From a virus, in IMG/VR virus record IMGVR_UViG_3300017917_000477, positions 1 to 31,448 of that record: a DNA stretch of 31,448 nucleotides. One strand, 5' to 3'. Shown here piece after piece: positions 1 to 12,800 of this stretch. The notes under the pieces were generated by a model, which saw nothing but the letters and a program-made list of their open reading frames with translations, was not told the DNA's origin and searched no databases. Position numbers and translations under genes: made by a program. Each line of letters starts with the position of its first letter. Positions within the stretch are counted from its first letter, which is position 1.

Positions 1-6
1 TGCCAT
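1..6 (-). CDS. Start of a further late gene, cut by the window edge
   Basis: Only the first two codons (Met-Ala) lie inside the window. The start is supported by a good ribosome binding site, GGAG at 16-19 within AGGACGGA, nine bases upstream, and by a TATAAATA-like box further upstream at 30-37. The gene continues off the left edge, so nothing can be said of its product except that it belongs to the same minus-strand late block. Confidence 0.5.
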
Positions 7-29
7 GTTGTTTTACTCCGTCCTATCTT

Positions 30-37
30 TATTTATT
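30..37 (-). promoter_or_regulatory. Candidate T4-type late promoter box
   Basis: Read on the minus strand the box is AATAAATA, seven of eight bases matching the T4 late -10 element TATAAATA recognised by gp55 polymerase. It sits in the only spacer at this end (7-57). Initiation about five bases downstream would leave a leader of roughly 18 nt that contains the GGAG ribosome site of the next gene. Geometry fits a real promoter, but the box is AT-rich and could be chance. Confidence 0.42.
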
Positions 38-57
38 CGGTAATAATATACACATAT

Positions 58-663
58 TTATGCGGCGCTGAGATTAGTTAAAGTTTGGATACGCAATGTA
101 TAATCAATTTGTATCTGTCTGTTTAAGCTCTTTTGCACCGGGTGAAAAATTACGTGTGTAATCAAACGCAAATCTGTTGCTGAACCGTTCCAGGTTTTTA
201 AGCCTAGTTCGTCAAACACAAATTCACCATTAAAATTAGTACTGTTATCAAATGCTTGTTGTCCAGCTGGTTCACCATAATCCAACAAACACTGAACTAA
301 AATGTCTGTATACACTTTACCAGTGGTATGTAACACGGTCATTTTGTTGTTAGCTGGATCTGTATTAGCTGCTGAGTTGTCATCGACTACCTTAGCATAA
401 GTTTCGTTGTACAAGTCAGCATTTTGACCTGTGGTATTTGGGGGCAAGTATGTGATAACTCCAGTTGGGTCCACACTTGAACCACCATTACCAAATGCCA
501 TTAAGTAAATCCATCCTAGATCTCTATCACTTAGAGTCTGTGCCATAGAGATACTGATGTTTTCATAATGAATGGCGTTCTTTTTATCTACAAATACTTC
601 GCCTGTTTCAGGATTAAAAATCTTAACAAATCCTTCAATTTTGGCTAACCCGGGTTGAATCAT
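58..663 (-). CDS. Virion-associated protein, 201 aa, with EGFVxIFxPETxEVFV N-terminal motif
   Basis: The protein has 201 residues, no signal peptide and no membrane segment. Its N-terminus carries a motif (residues about 10-25, EGFVKIFNPETGEVFV) followed by N-A-I-H-Y-E-N-I-S and an A-Q-T-L-S-D-R stretch; from memory of marine T4-like phages this arrangement recurs in small structural proteins encoded beside tail and fibre genes. The start is fixed by GGAG at 672-675, eight bases upstream and inside the preceding 48-aa ORF, with an ATGA overlap that suggests translational coupling. The preceding ORF repeats the same motif. Its place directly after the giant protein, in the late block, points to a baseplate or fibre-attachment role; this is inference from position and motif only. 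It does not resemble T4 gp8 in any way I can see. Confidence 0.75.
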   Translation of the reverse strand: MIQPGLAKIEGFVKIFNPETGEVFVDKKNAIHYENISISMAQTLSDRDLGWIYLMAFGNGGSSVDPTGVITYLPPNTTGQNADLYNETYAKVVDDNSAANTDPANNKMTVLHTTGKVYTDILVQCLLDYGEPAGQQAFDNSTNFNGEFVFDELGLKTWNGSATDLRLITHVIFHPVQKSLNRQIQIDYTLRIQTLTNLSAA

Positions 664-806
664 GCTCTTTTCTCCACAAATACTTCTTTAGTTTCAGGAT
701 CAAAAATACGTACAAAGCCTTCAACCGATATAGATCCAGTATCATTGGGCTTTTTTGGAGCAGGTTGTTGCGAAGCCTGCTGTTTGTGTGTGGTATTTTC
801 TGTCAT
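660..806 (-). CDS. 48-aa ORF, partial paralogue of the next protein's N-terminus
   Basis: A short reading frame of 48 codons plus stop fills the gap between the giant gene and the 201-aa gene. It begins M-T-E-N-T-T-H-K, runs through a Gln/Pro/Lys-rich linker, then carries VEGFVRIFDPETKEVFVEK and ends. That second half matches the start of the following protein (KIEGFVKIFNPETGEVFVDK) at about 44 of 57 nucleotides by my count. Its TGA overlaps the next ATG (ATGA). It has no Shine-Dalgarno sequence; a CTAAATA box lies four bases before the start. It could be a real small protein, a truncated tandem duplicate, or the 5' part of a frameshifted longer protein. Protein evidence is lacking, but the gap-filling position and conserved motif argue for translation. 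Confidence 0.6.
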   Translation of the reverse strand: MTENTTHKQQASQQPAPKKPNDTGSISVEGFVRIFDPETKEVFVEKRA

Positions 807-810
807 GCTT

Positions 811-818
811 TATTTAGC
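811..818 (-). promoter_or_regulatory. TAAATA box just upstream of the 48-aa ORF
   Basis: On the minus strand the box reads GCTAAATA and is followed by four bases and then ATG. It is one of four such boxes that sit 4-7 nt before SD-less start codons in this late block (see findings). It could be a late promoter giving a leaderless transcript, or simply an AT-rich initiation context. Confidence 0.25.
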
Positions 819-823
819 TGGAT

Positions 824-3800
824 TTACAGCCCCCTTAAGAACCTTGCGGCCTGTGTGTTTGTGTCTTGTAATGCTACTCCATCACTTGGTGTTCCAGCGC
901 CAGGAGCATACCATGTTACGCCTTGGCGTACCAAAATATTAATTTCATATCCGCTTGTTGGAGCAGTATCAAACTCTATTTGAACCGGTCCACTACCAAT
1001 AATTGTGTAATTGCCAACTTGGCGTGTTCCACCTACATATACCTCAACTGCTTCATCAATAATGGTACTGTCTTCACTGTCCAAATTGATATCAGTGGTA
1101 AACACAGTAGTTACTGAATCTCCCATAAATGCAGTATTGTTAATGTAGTTTTGAAATTCTTCTGGCATCAAATTACCACGACCGAGATTATAAACAATAG
1201 AATCAACTGGATGGTCCGCAATTGCTGTGCCAGCTGTTCCTCTTAACAAACCACTTACGGTATTGTTTACAATGTCTCGCTCACGATACATAATACGTTC
1301 ACCGTTAACTGTTAATACTCCCCAGATATTACTGTCCAGTGCTGGTTCGTCAAGAGCGTTGGCATTAACCACATACACTATATCATCTGTAGAGTTTAAG
1401 TCTTGGGACAATAATGTTGTAGTTGCCGGTGTAATGCGATAAGTGGCTTGAACTCCACGCATATCCTGGAATATACGGAATGCCATTGCTTCAGGAACTA
1501 CACTGTCAGTAAATTCGGTTACCATTAGTACATCTGTTGTATCCATAATACCTGCAGATAGTACTAGTTCTTCCCCAACTATAGTAAAGTCTTGTCCAAA
1601 GAATAATCGGCGACCTCCGCCGGTGGTGTTAGTATTGAGTGTGACTATTAATCTTTCTGGATCTGTGATGATTCTTCTAAGTTGTATGTTGTTAACTGCA
1701 ACCGTTGTGCCTGCAGAATAATCAAAACTACCCGGTGTGTTTGAAACAGTAGCTGAGTCAAAGTCTGTATCATCATACCCTTCTACTATTACTGTACCGG
1801 TGATAATTGGTCCAACAAATACCTGTGTTAAAATATTTTGTTGGCGTGTATCATTCCATGTAGTTACTGTAATGACGTCGCCGTTAACAGGAACCAAGCC
1901 TTTTGTTGGATCAAATACTATTTGATTTCCATTAACTTGACATTGAGTATTTGTAGTTACTGCAATTAAAATTTTGTCACCAATTTCGGGCGTGTTTGCA
2001 AATATTATTTCGCGAGGAGTAGAACCATCATATGGTTCTACTGTAAAGTCAACACCTAATGTTTGCGGAATATCATTGATATAGACTAGTACTTCATTGT
2101 CTGCAATTAAAGCCTGACTAAATCCAAGTCGATTTGGTAATTCATATGCTGTACTACCGTCACCTATGTAATCAATACCGGCTGCCGTTCTAGCTCGGGC
2201 ACCATTAACGGTAACAATCATATTAGCAGGATTAGTATAAGCTAAACTATAGTCTAGGTCATAGGCATAAATTCCAGTTTGACCGTTGATATATTGAATT
2301 GCTGGAGCACTCCAACTATAGTTAACAGTTGTGCTATCAATTGTGGTTGGGCCAAACACATAGACAACTACCACGTCATTGCTTGTAAAACTTGATCCAA
2401 ACGTAACTGTTGTAGTATTGTCAGAACCTTCAGCAAATGTTAAGTTAGTATAAACTTGTCCGTCGACCCAAGCTACTATTTCTTGAATTTGACTATACAA
2501 TACAGGAACGGTCACAGATGATCCAGCTGTGCCATTGAATATTTCTCGATACAACTGATTGCCGCCGCCAACTCCATATGCGGTACCGATCAGGGTGTCT
2601 CCTACGTTGCATCCTGAAGTAACTGTGAATGTTTTGGCAATCCAGTCCACGGTAAAGTTTATTCCGGCTCCTAGTAATTCAATGCCAGTGGTTTCATTAA
2701 CCAGTGAACCTGATACAAAGAATGGTACTTGATCATACCAAAGACTGAAATCATAAGTCTGTGGTAGTTGATCAACTACTATACCGTAAGAGTATGTTGG
2801 GAAACCGTGTCCGTTGACTGCCCAATCGCTACCAGGACGTGTGTAAACACGTAAGTCTAATGTATCAAACTCACTGCCCGGGATTAATTCTTCAGGAGCA
2901 TGACTAGAGTAAGTGTCAATATATGCACCACCGTCAACATTAACATCTGTAGCTCTTGTGCCAAGGAATGGATCAAGGTAAGCACTCTCATAAATTGCAT
3001 CTAGAATCGCAGGGTCATAAGTCGGTCGGCCTTCTGGTCCATAACTGATGTTGTCGTATGGATTGATATCAAAGTTACCAACATCATATCCTGTATTTTG
3101 ACTGAACAATGGGCCAAACACTTGTACACCTGGGTAATCTAACCCATCAATTAACAATGGCAAGTCAAGTCCAATTTCATTAGGACCTGGTGTATAATAA
3201 CCACGTGTACGATCAACACCGCTTAGGGTACTAGGATTAACCAATAGCCAATCTTCAGGATTAAATGTTGCGCTTTGTACTTCAGAACTATCGCTGCTGT
3301 CAGCTTGCCAAACTACATTGTTGTATCTAACTTGTGTGCCATTGGTGTAGATTACATTGGCTTGCCAATCTACAATGTTACTATTATACTGATAACGGTC
3401 ATACTTGATTGTAGTTTTGATTGATCGAATTAAGTCGTTGCCCATTACAGCCGATGCTCTAGCACCTACACCGTTGCCACCAACAAAAGTTATTACAGCT
3501 TCTGTTAGATATCCTGATCCTGGATTGATAATATTAATACCAATTACCTGACCGGCTGTATTAATTACTGCGGTCATTTCGGCTGGTGTAGTTGATACAC
3601 CAGATACCACTACCTCGGGCTCTACAGTATATCCTTGGCCGCCGTCAATAATGTTAACGCCCTGAATACTTAAAAGATAGTTGTTATACCATGCGTTCCA
3701 TGGTGTGTCATCCCATATTTCTGCATTTGCTGGTGTGTCGCTGTTGTTGTTTGCACGACCGGTTCCAGCAGCATCACTTTGAGTGTATGGTAATAAAATT

Positions 3801-6800
3801 GGACTTACATACTGAGGAATTACCAAATCAAGATTGTAATATGCCGGGTTATCAAAGTCTGAAATCATGCCAGCATAAGAATCTAAACCATTGTAGGCTA
3901 GGTTGAATTCTCGAACCTGCACGTGATAAGGTTTAACTTCTTGTAGATAGTCCAGAACAAACTCTTGATTGTCTTGTCTATATATTTGGAATGGCACTAG
4001 TTCACGAATCTTATGTTCAACATCAATCAAACTAGTCTTAATCAACCACTCTGGAGCTTCCTGTTCGCTTAAAATAAAATTAAACATCAAGATTAGTAGT
4101 CTATTGCGTTCAATAGCTAGTTCATCAATTAGTAATTCTTCGTTGATTGCTTGAATAATTTTACGTGTTTCAATCACTGGTTCAGCATCAAAATACTGAG
4201 CGTCAAACACTTCAACATCAAAGCCAAACAATCCCACAGAATAATTCCATAGTTTTTCACTAAATTCTATAGTTCCATCTTCAAGTCCAACACGATCCCA
4301 CCCTGTATCTGTACGTAGATAAATTTCAAACTTACCTTGTGCATTTGAGGTTACTTTAACGCTGTCGCCGACAGCCACAGACAATGTTGCCAATGATGCA
4401 TAATTTAAAACTTCAGCCACTGGTATTATTGCACTGTTATATCCTGGCATGTACCAGTTAATATGATTCCAATATTTGCGAGTGTCGTATGTTTGAACAC
4501 GAGTAAGTTGTACCACATTTGGTGAACCTAACAATGACGATCCTGCAATTACAGTGTAGATTGTCCAGAGGCCGCCGTTGGTGCTATCACTAACAATAAG
4601 ATATTTGTAACCCAACGGAACTTCAGATAAATCCTGATACCCAAGTTGCTCAATATTGTCTAACCTCATGTTCCACTCGCCGCTTGATACAGTTGGCTCG
4701 GGTTCCTGACTGTTTAACAGTGTGAATTTTCTTGTTTCAACAATTGGATAATTCTTCAGTATTGAATTAGCACGAACAAGATAGTTTTCGAGTGCTTCAT
4801 AACGATTCAAGAACATGCTTTGTCTTGGTCGGAATTGTACACCATATTGTTCTGGAGGGCTTAACGTTGCATCCGGAACTTTAGCTCCTACTGTGTTGAC
4901 TCCGCAAAAACTGTCTTGAAGTTTGCGATACAATCCATCACTTAAGAAACTGTCAGGGCGATCCTGGGCGATTAGTTCAAACTCTGTGTGAATATTATCT
5001 GTGGTATATTCACGATCATATTCAATGTGTAATATTGTATCTTGGGCTGAGATGAAATCAAGTCCATTATAGATAGCCACAGTACTTGAATTTAAAGCCG
5101 CAATATAAGGAATTCCACTGCTTCTTGGACTTTCAATATATCTTGAAATACCAATGGTACTCAATGTTTTGCCAGCTTTAGTATCAACTGTGTCAACACC
5201 TGTGACCCAGAAATAATATTGAGTGGCAAATGTCCCTTGAGGGGTCAAACGACTTGATACTGCATAGCTTGAAGTATCCAATGGAGTTCCTTGGCCAGTG
5301 TAGGAATCTGGAGGAGTTGAGCTTTCAATCCATTGATAGATGTCTATACTTGATCCAGGGAACAACTGCCCCCATCTGCGACTAGCATAAACAATGTCGT
5401 CTTGATTTGGATCAATAAATCTTGCTCGATCTATGTTCCACCATATTTCACCTACATGATTCTCTGCCCAGAAGTTACCATTGTTATTGGTTGATCCAAC
5501 ATTGTATTTGGCTGGATCTGCTACGCTGATGTAATCAATGTTTTGACGTGCTGCTCCTAATATTTTTCCTTGTAACGGATTAATAAAATCAAAGAAATGT
5601 GTTTTGCTTGATTGTAACTTATCATACATAAACACAGAATTTAACAAATAAACATCAACCACTGGTTGTTGCTGATGAATTACTGTCCAGGCCCGTCTAC
5701 GTTCGGTGTTGTTAAACACAGCCACACGTCCGTAATTTAAATTACTTAACGTGCTGTCTCCAAGATCACTACCGGGCGCACCAACTAGCAATCTACCGGT
5801 GGTATAATTTACGGCTGTGCCCCAACGGTCAAGAGATCCAACCTCAGAATCATATATTTGTTGTCCAAACACAAACTTTCCTGGATTAGATACAGAATCA
5901 GTTGCACTTGGCAAATAGTCAAATGTATAAACTGCACCACTTTGTATCACAGTTGAACTAAACGGTGTACTGTTGTCATCAAAATAAGTAGATCCACTAT
6001 CAAATGTCACTGGCTCATAGAGATTACCACCAGGGGCACCTACTACTAAATTATCAGCTTCGCTGTCAATAAACAACGATTTTCCAAATTCTGCGCTTGG
6101 TACTGGATTTGGACTGGTGATTGTTTGTGTGTAAGCGTACAAATCAAAACCAAGATCCGCATACGCTGTTCCACTGGTTCCGGGCAAAACTGTTAATCGA
6201 TTAAATTGATCTGCGGCTGCTGTGTTAATAACACTAATAGTCAACTTCCCATCGGTAGATATTGCTGTAATGTTTGGAATATTTGCAGCAACTATAGCAT
6301 CGGCTAATCCTTCAACAGTGTTGTCTGGTGCGTTTGGTACAGCAACTGGTGTATTCTGAATACGAATAGTATCTCCTGGAGTTAATGTAGGATCTACTTC
6401 TGTAGATGTTATAACTCCATACACACGAGCTTGATTTACTCTTCTGTCAACACTGCCGGCCCCGGGAACAATTGATCCATCCAATGGGGCGCCAACGTAT
6501 ATACTGCAATTATTTGGACAGATGTCTACAGTTTCTCCAAAGTTTGCAGATTCAAATACTGCATTGGCTGGGAAATTTTGTATTAGATTGAATATGTTAC
6601 TTTCAAATTGTAGGATATCACCGACTGATAGTGTTACATTTTCCAACACTACATCGGAACCAGAAACAGTAAACTGCCCATTGATAAATTGACCAGCGTT
6701 GTCTAAGAATGTGTTGTTTAACAACACGCTAACTGGGGATTGGAACCCAGATGGTAATGCATAGGTCAAGGTGGTTGGATCTGTAACAATAACTCTTGTT

Positions 6801-9800
6801 ACGCTACGATCAAATGTGTATACGCTACCAGCATCGCTCGTTGTATCAACTGTGTCATTTGGACAACCAATAATCACTTGTCGACCGTCGGTGGTAGTTG
6901 CAACACTTTGACCAAATCTTGCATCTGATGCTAACCCACCAACAGTAATAGTATCAACTGGTGTAAAATAAGTTTTTGAAGTAACTACAATCGCTGCGTC
7001 ATTAGCCGGAGCAGTAGTAAACGTGATGTTGCCACTAGCCCAATTATAGTCAATATAAGGACGTTGTAGATCTCCATTAACTGTAACAGAGAAAGAGAAT
7101 ATATCATTGTTATCAACAGTTTTTAAATAAAGATCAACGTCAAACACTGTTGTACTGCCATCACCTGTGTATGTTTCTGCAGTTTTACGTGTAATGACTA
7201 ACTTTAGGCCCCGGGCTGGTGTATTGGTTAATGCAACGTTTGTTCCTGAGACTGTATAATCAACACCCAAGGTCAACAACTGATTATTTAGAACTACGTT
7301 TAATTGTTCGTCTTCAGTTATTACGATTGACTCGCTGTAATTGTACAAGAAAGTAATACCATCAGTGGTATATGACACTGCCTGTTCTTCAAGGTCCACT
7401 CTTCCAAACGCATATACTTTGTTTTCAGCTGGGGCTCCTATATACATCCAACGTTCATCACGGCTTATGGCAACTGAATATCCAAACTCTGATGTTTCTG
7501 CATAATCACCAAACGGTGCAACTAACAGTTGTCGTTGTTCAAAAGCATTGGTGGTGTTGCCGCGATAAATGACACTAGCATAACCAGTTTGACTGTTGCT
7601 TTCACTTGCTCCTGCAACACACCACTCTTGATTTCCAATGTCAACAGCATTTCCATAACCTTGTGTGTCTGTTGCACCTAACAACAAAGTTGAACTTTGT
7701 GCATATTTGTTGTTATTGTCTCGTAGATACGGATATAATGCTCCAGTACCATTAAATGATGGAGCTCCGACAAGAGCAATAATATTGTCAACTCCTTGTG
7801 CGATACTTGATCCATATCCAGTATTTGAAACTAAAATATTTGGTTCCAAAGATGTATTGGAAACAAACGGCGATTGTTTTTCAATTACTTCCCACAATCC
7901 TGCGCCGTTGTTATCTACCCATGCTCGTGCTCCTGGTAATAACGAATTAACATATGGCAAGTTAACCACATCGCTGGCCTGTGACACTCTCATTGTTTGT
8001 AAACTGTAGGCGATTCCTTGAAGTGCAATATTTGATAATCCATTTAGTATAGTAATTGGTAATTCAACTACTATACTTGTTGCGCCGGGCACTGCTAGGA
8101 CACGATACACGCCGTTGATTTGTTCATTTACAAAACGTATTACAATAATACTATCAACGCTCAATCCGTGAGGTTTACTAAACGTAATTGTGCTGGTAGT
8201 ATCAAGATTTGAGGAAATATTTAAAATTCTACCAGGTACACCTGTGCATCTGTAAATATTCCAATCATAGCTGTTGCTCTTGGCTGCCCAGACTGTGGTT
8301 CCTATACCAATGGTATCTAACACCGCTGGAGAAATTCCTAACTCGCCTAGCAATGAAAATACTGTAACATCAACATCATCAAGATTTACATAGCCGGCTG
8401 TTGGTAATGCTGCATCTTGTACATTGGTTAATGTAGTTGGTAATATATCAGTGGATGTAATTTTGTAGCTTTCTCTCCAGAGATCGTTGAGCAATACAGT
8501 TTGATCAGCTTGGCTAGTTTGTTGAGGTTCAACAACCTGAATCAGTGCCGGATCAGATTCTAACAATGCTTCATTTAACTGAAGTTCAATAAAACTACGG
8601 TTGGCATTGGCACCATACGTGGCACGTTGAATTGCCCAATTTTCAAATACATCATATTCTGCAACTTCTTTACCAAGATTAGCATTGCCTAACAAACGTA
8701 CACTTTGTATAGTTCCTTTGTTCTTTAAAAATTGTTGATAGACATTTACCTGACTAATATCATCAAGATTTAATGCTGTCATATATTCTCTTGGTCTAAA
8801 ACCTATTAGGCCATAGCTCAACAAATCTTGATCGCTCTCAAGATTTGCAGTGTTAGTATTATAACTGTTTGCTAGTTGGTTGGCTTTGTTAGGTACGTTC
8901 TCTAACAGACCTCCTTGAATCTTAGTATAATCACTCTTAACCCAATTGCTATATTGGAATTCAACTGCTGGTTGAACAATAGTTTGAGCTGACCAATAAT
9001 TGTTCTTATAAAGAACAATTTCTCCTTTTGCATACTTACGATTTGGCTCCCAATTTTTAATGGTGGCACGATTGTTAAGTATGAAACCTTGTGCATCAAC
9101 TTGACCATTCCAATCTGCGCTCACTGCTGCAATCATATTGATACGGCTCTGGCGTGCACCAGTGGCCGGATTATAAATTAAATCATTAAAAATACTTACA
9201 TTATCAAGTACTACCATACTTTCATAGCTGGTATATTTTAAATCTAAATATGAAATTGTTTGATTGCTTAAACTTGATATTTTAAATGTATTTTCAAAAC
9301 GATCTACAACCAAATCTCTCACAGGTAATGTTGTTCTGTTTTGATCTAAAATAAGATTTTCAGGAGTTTGTGCAACCACACTATCAACAATCGCGCCAGC
9401 CTTGTATGCAGTCAATGATGTTGCTGTTGGATTGAGATTAATAACACTTCCAGTTTGCCAACCTTGATTGGCCCAATATAAAAATTCCTGAGCCATTTGA
9501 TTCCAGTTTAACGTGCGACCATTTTCTCTTCCATCAAAAACCAATCCTTGGCTTTCTAGCAATGCTCCGTAGCTTAACAAGAAATCAACCACAACAGTTT
9601 GATTAGTAAACACATATCCGTAAGGTACTTGTACTACATCTTTTGAATATTCGTTGGGCACTCGAACAGTTGTTCCGCCCGACTCAATGGTAATTTTTGT
9701 ACCAGATGTTCGACTGGCTAAAATTTCAAAATACGGATTGGTAATACTGTATCCATAAACAGCATATCCATCATCAACAACTTGAACAATTACACTACTA

Positions 9801-12800
9801 TAAACAATTCTTTCAAAAGGTTGATTTTTGTACAACAATAAATTATAACTCTCGTCAGGCAAGAGCAAACTAGAATTTAAACTGTTTGGGCTTGATTTTT
9901 CTGTGTAAATTTTAAGATATTGTTTGTCAGTAAAGCTACCCATACGATAACATAATCTTACATCGAGGTTGGCTAAATCTGCAGTTAATCTTGTTGAGCT
10001 GTCTGTGCCTAATAGTTGATTGTAATCGACTATCCAGTCAATATAACTGGCTTTGCTTACTCCATTGCCGTAGACTTCAACACCATTAGCATCTAATCTA
10101 TAACGGTCATTATAGAGATACTGATCGAGTTCTGTGTCAAACTTATACAAGTCTCTATCAACAAACAATGAGAAGAATTCTGCTGGACGAGTCAATGCCA
10201 ACAGTCTCATAATAGCAAATGGATAACTTGAACTCTTGAACCACGTAGCTTCTACAGGACCACCATCACCAAAAGTCCATGATTTTTGAAACTGTGACGA
10301 GTCGTACAATCCGACTACTGTGTCAAACGGACTTAATAGTTGTCCTTCACTGTTGGTTGGAATAACGTTAGATAACCCAGGGCGTGCATATTGTGGGAGA
10401 ATATACTCACCGGCCGGATCGGCAACACGTCCTAGTTCTAAATCATCCCATAGAACCAAGTTACCACTGGTATATGGAGCTGATCCATAGATATCTTCCC
10501 ACCATGATGGTTCTTCTGTAAAACCTAACATTTCCCACGGGCGTGTATCTGGGTAATCAGTATCATAGAAATATCTATAAATGCCGCGCCAGGCGCCAAT
10601 CAGCAAAGGAGTTTCTGCTAAAATGTTATCTAAACTAGATAACTTGTTGCCAGCAGCACTATAGTTCCAAGTAAATTCATTAGTGGAACTATAATCTTGT
10701 TGTTTATAATCTAACTTGTTCCAACCAACCCAACTTAAAAAGTCTGTAGATAGTATTTGATTGATTTCAGACAGTGTGTAATCTGTGGTTCGGAATTGTC
10801 CGGGGATTACTTCTGTGGCTGGCAAAGGAATAGCCGATTTAATTTTTAAGTTATTGTAAATTCTAGTTTCAAACTCTAGCAACAGACTGTCTCGAAAATC
10901 GCCAAATGCAATAGTTTTACTACCATCATGACCCTGTATAACCAATGTTGGATTGATATAAGTTGTATCTAGATAGATCTGTGGTTTAAATGCAGGATAC
11001 AATCCAAGTTTAGTTGGAGTGTTGGGAACAAAGTTACCATACGTGGTTGCATATTCTCTAATAACAATAACATCGCCTACACTCAGTGGAGAAGTAATTG
11101 TCAACCGTGGGCCTTCTGTTGCAACAGTGTAATCGTATCCGTAGGTTAATAACTCATTGTTAACATACACTAGAACACTTTTATAGTTTGAACTTGTAAA
11201 GTCATAAGTGGTTGTTAAATCAAATACTGGAGTTGATATGGCAGTATATGTTGTTGTTGATTGAGTAAACACCGAGCTAGCCGGCAACATATCACTCCAG
11301 TAAAACGGATTCAATGATGTACGACCAACAGTTATGTCATTGATTATTGCAGTCAACATATCCGGAATAGAATAGTTGGTATAATCATTACGTACCGCTG
11401 TATCTAACAGTTGAGCTTTGAATTTTTCGTATTCTCTGCTGTTGTAATTTAACGCATTGAATATGTTGTATTGTTCACTGCGCATAAAATAACCAGCTAA
11501 TGTCATTGGTGAACTTTGTTGTAGAATATTTTCTCCATAAAGTCCAATGTTGCCAAGGTCTCGAGTGTTATTGGCACCGTTGATTGGTCCTACAATATCT
11601 TTGAGATTTTCGCCAATTGTTTCATAGTGTGATCGAATAGTACCTAGAGTAAATGTTCCGCTGTTTTCGTTCAATGGATTATTTTCAAGGTTAACTGGAA
11701 CTTGATAGAACGCAACTTTACTAATTTTATCACTGATAATATCAACTTCAATAACATCGTCGGGCGCAGCAATTTCAATATTGGAATTAATAGTTAACGT
11801 TGTAGTATCGCCGTTGACTGTGTAGGTATACTTTGTAGGATCAATAAATTTTCCCGACACATATACTTGAAGTGCTGGCAAAGGAGTTGACTCGTCAGCT
11901 GGCACATCCATAACTAGTGGATTGCCATTATAGATAAATCTAAATTGTTGTCTTGTAATACTTTTTGTAATTGCTGACTGCCAACCAATTTCTTTAATAA
12001 ATGTGGTTCTATCTTTGTATTCTCTAACAACACCTTGACTGATGTTTTCGGTAGAACTTACACTATCTTTGGTGTAGGTAAACGTATCGGTGTATAGATT
12101 ATTTTCAAATACAATATCTCCAACGTTAGCTAAACTTAGATATCTTAAAGGAAATCCTAGAACTAAATCCTTATTGCCAGTTGATGAGGCGTAAGAGAAC
12201 AATTTACTACCTGTAAAATTGGTACTTGGATATTTTACGCGATTACTAAAACTAACCCCACTTAAGTCATAAACATCAAACAACGGTGCTTGATTTGTTG
12301 CTGTTTTTTCTTGCGCTTGTATCCATTCTACTCCATCGTAGTAAAAACTCAAACCTTGTTGTTGTGCTCCACTCAGACAAACTACAGTTTGATCTACTAA
12401 CACTGTTGAATCACTTGCCGGTACTAAATTAATAATTGGTTGAGCAATCAGTGGAGGCACAGAATCTGGTACAATAAACTCTACTACATAAATTTTATTT
12501 CGAACTTGAGGATCAGAATCTGCTGCAAATATAACTCTAGAACCATTAATAAACGAATATCCATCTGTGCTGTAGCTAGTTGTTCCATTAATAGTACTCA
12601 ATGCATCTGTGGAGTTGAAATCAATAATGTCAACTGGTTGTTTTCCTTGGGTTCCAAAATTAAACAACTTGGTTCCAGCTCTAAATTCAATGATAGGACG
12701 TTTTGCACGGAAGTTATTATCCAACAATGCAACGCTATTATTGTATTCAGCTGTGGCATTGATTACGTCAATGTGGAACCAGCGGTTGCTGCGTGTCCAT

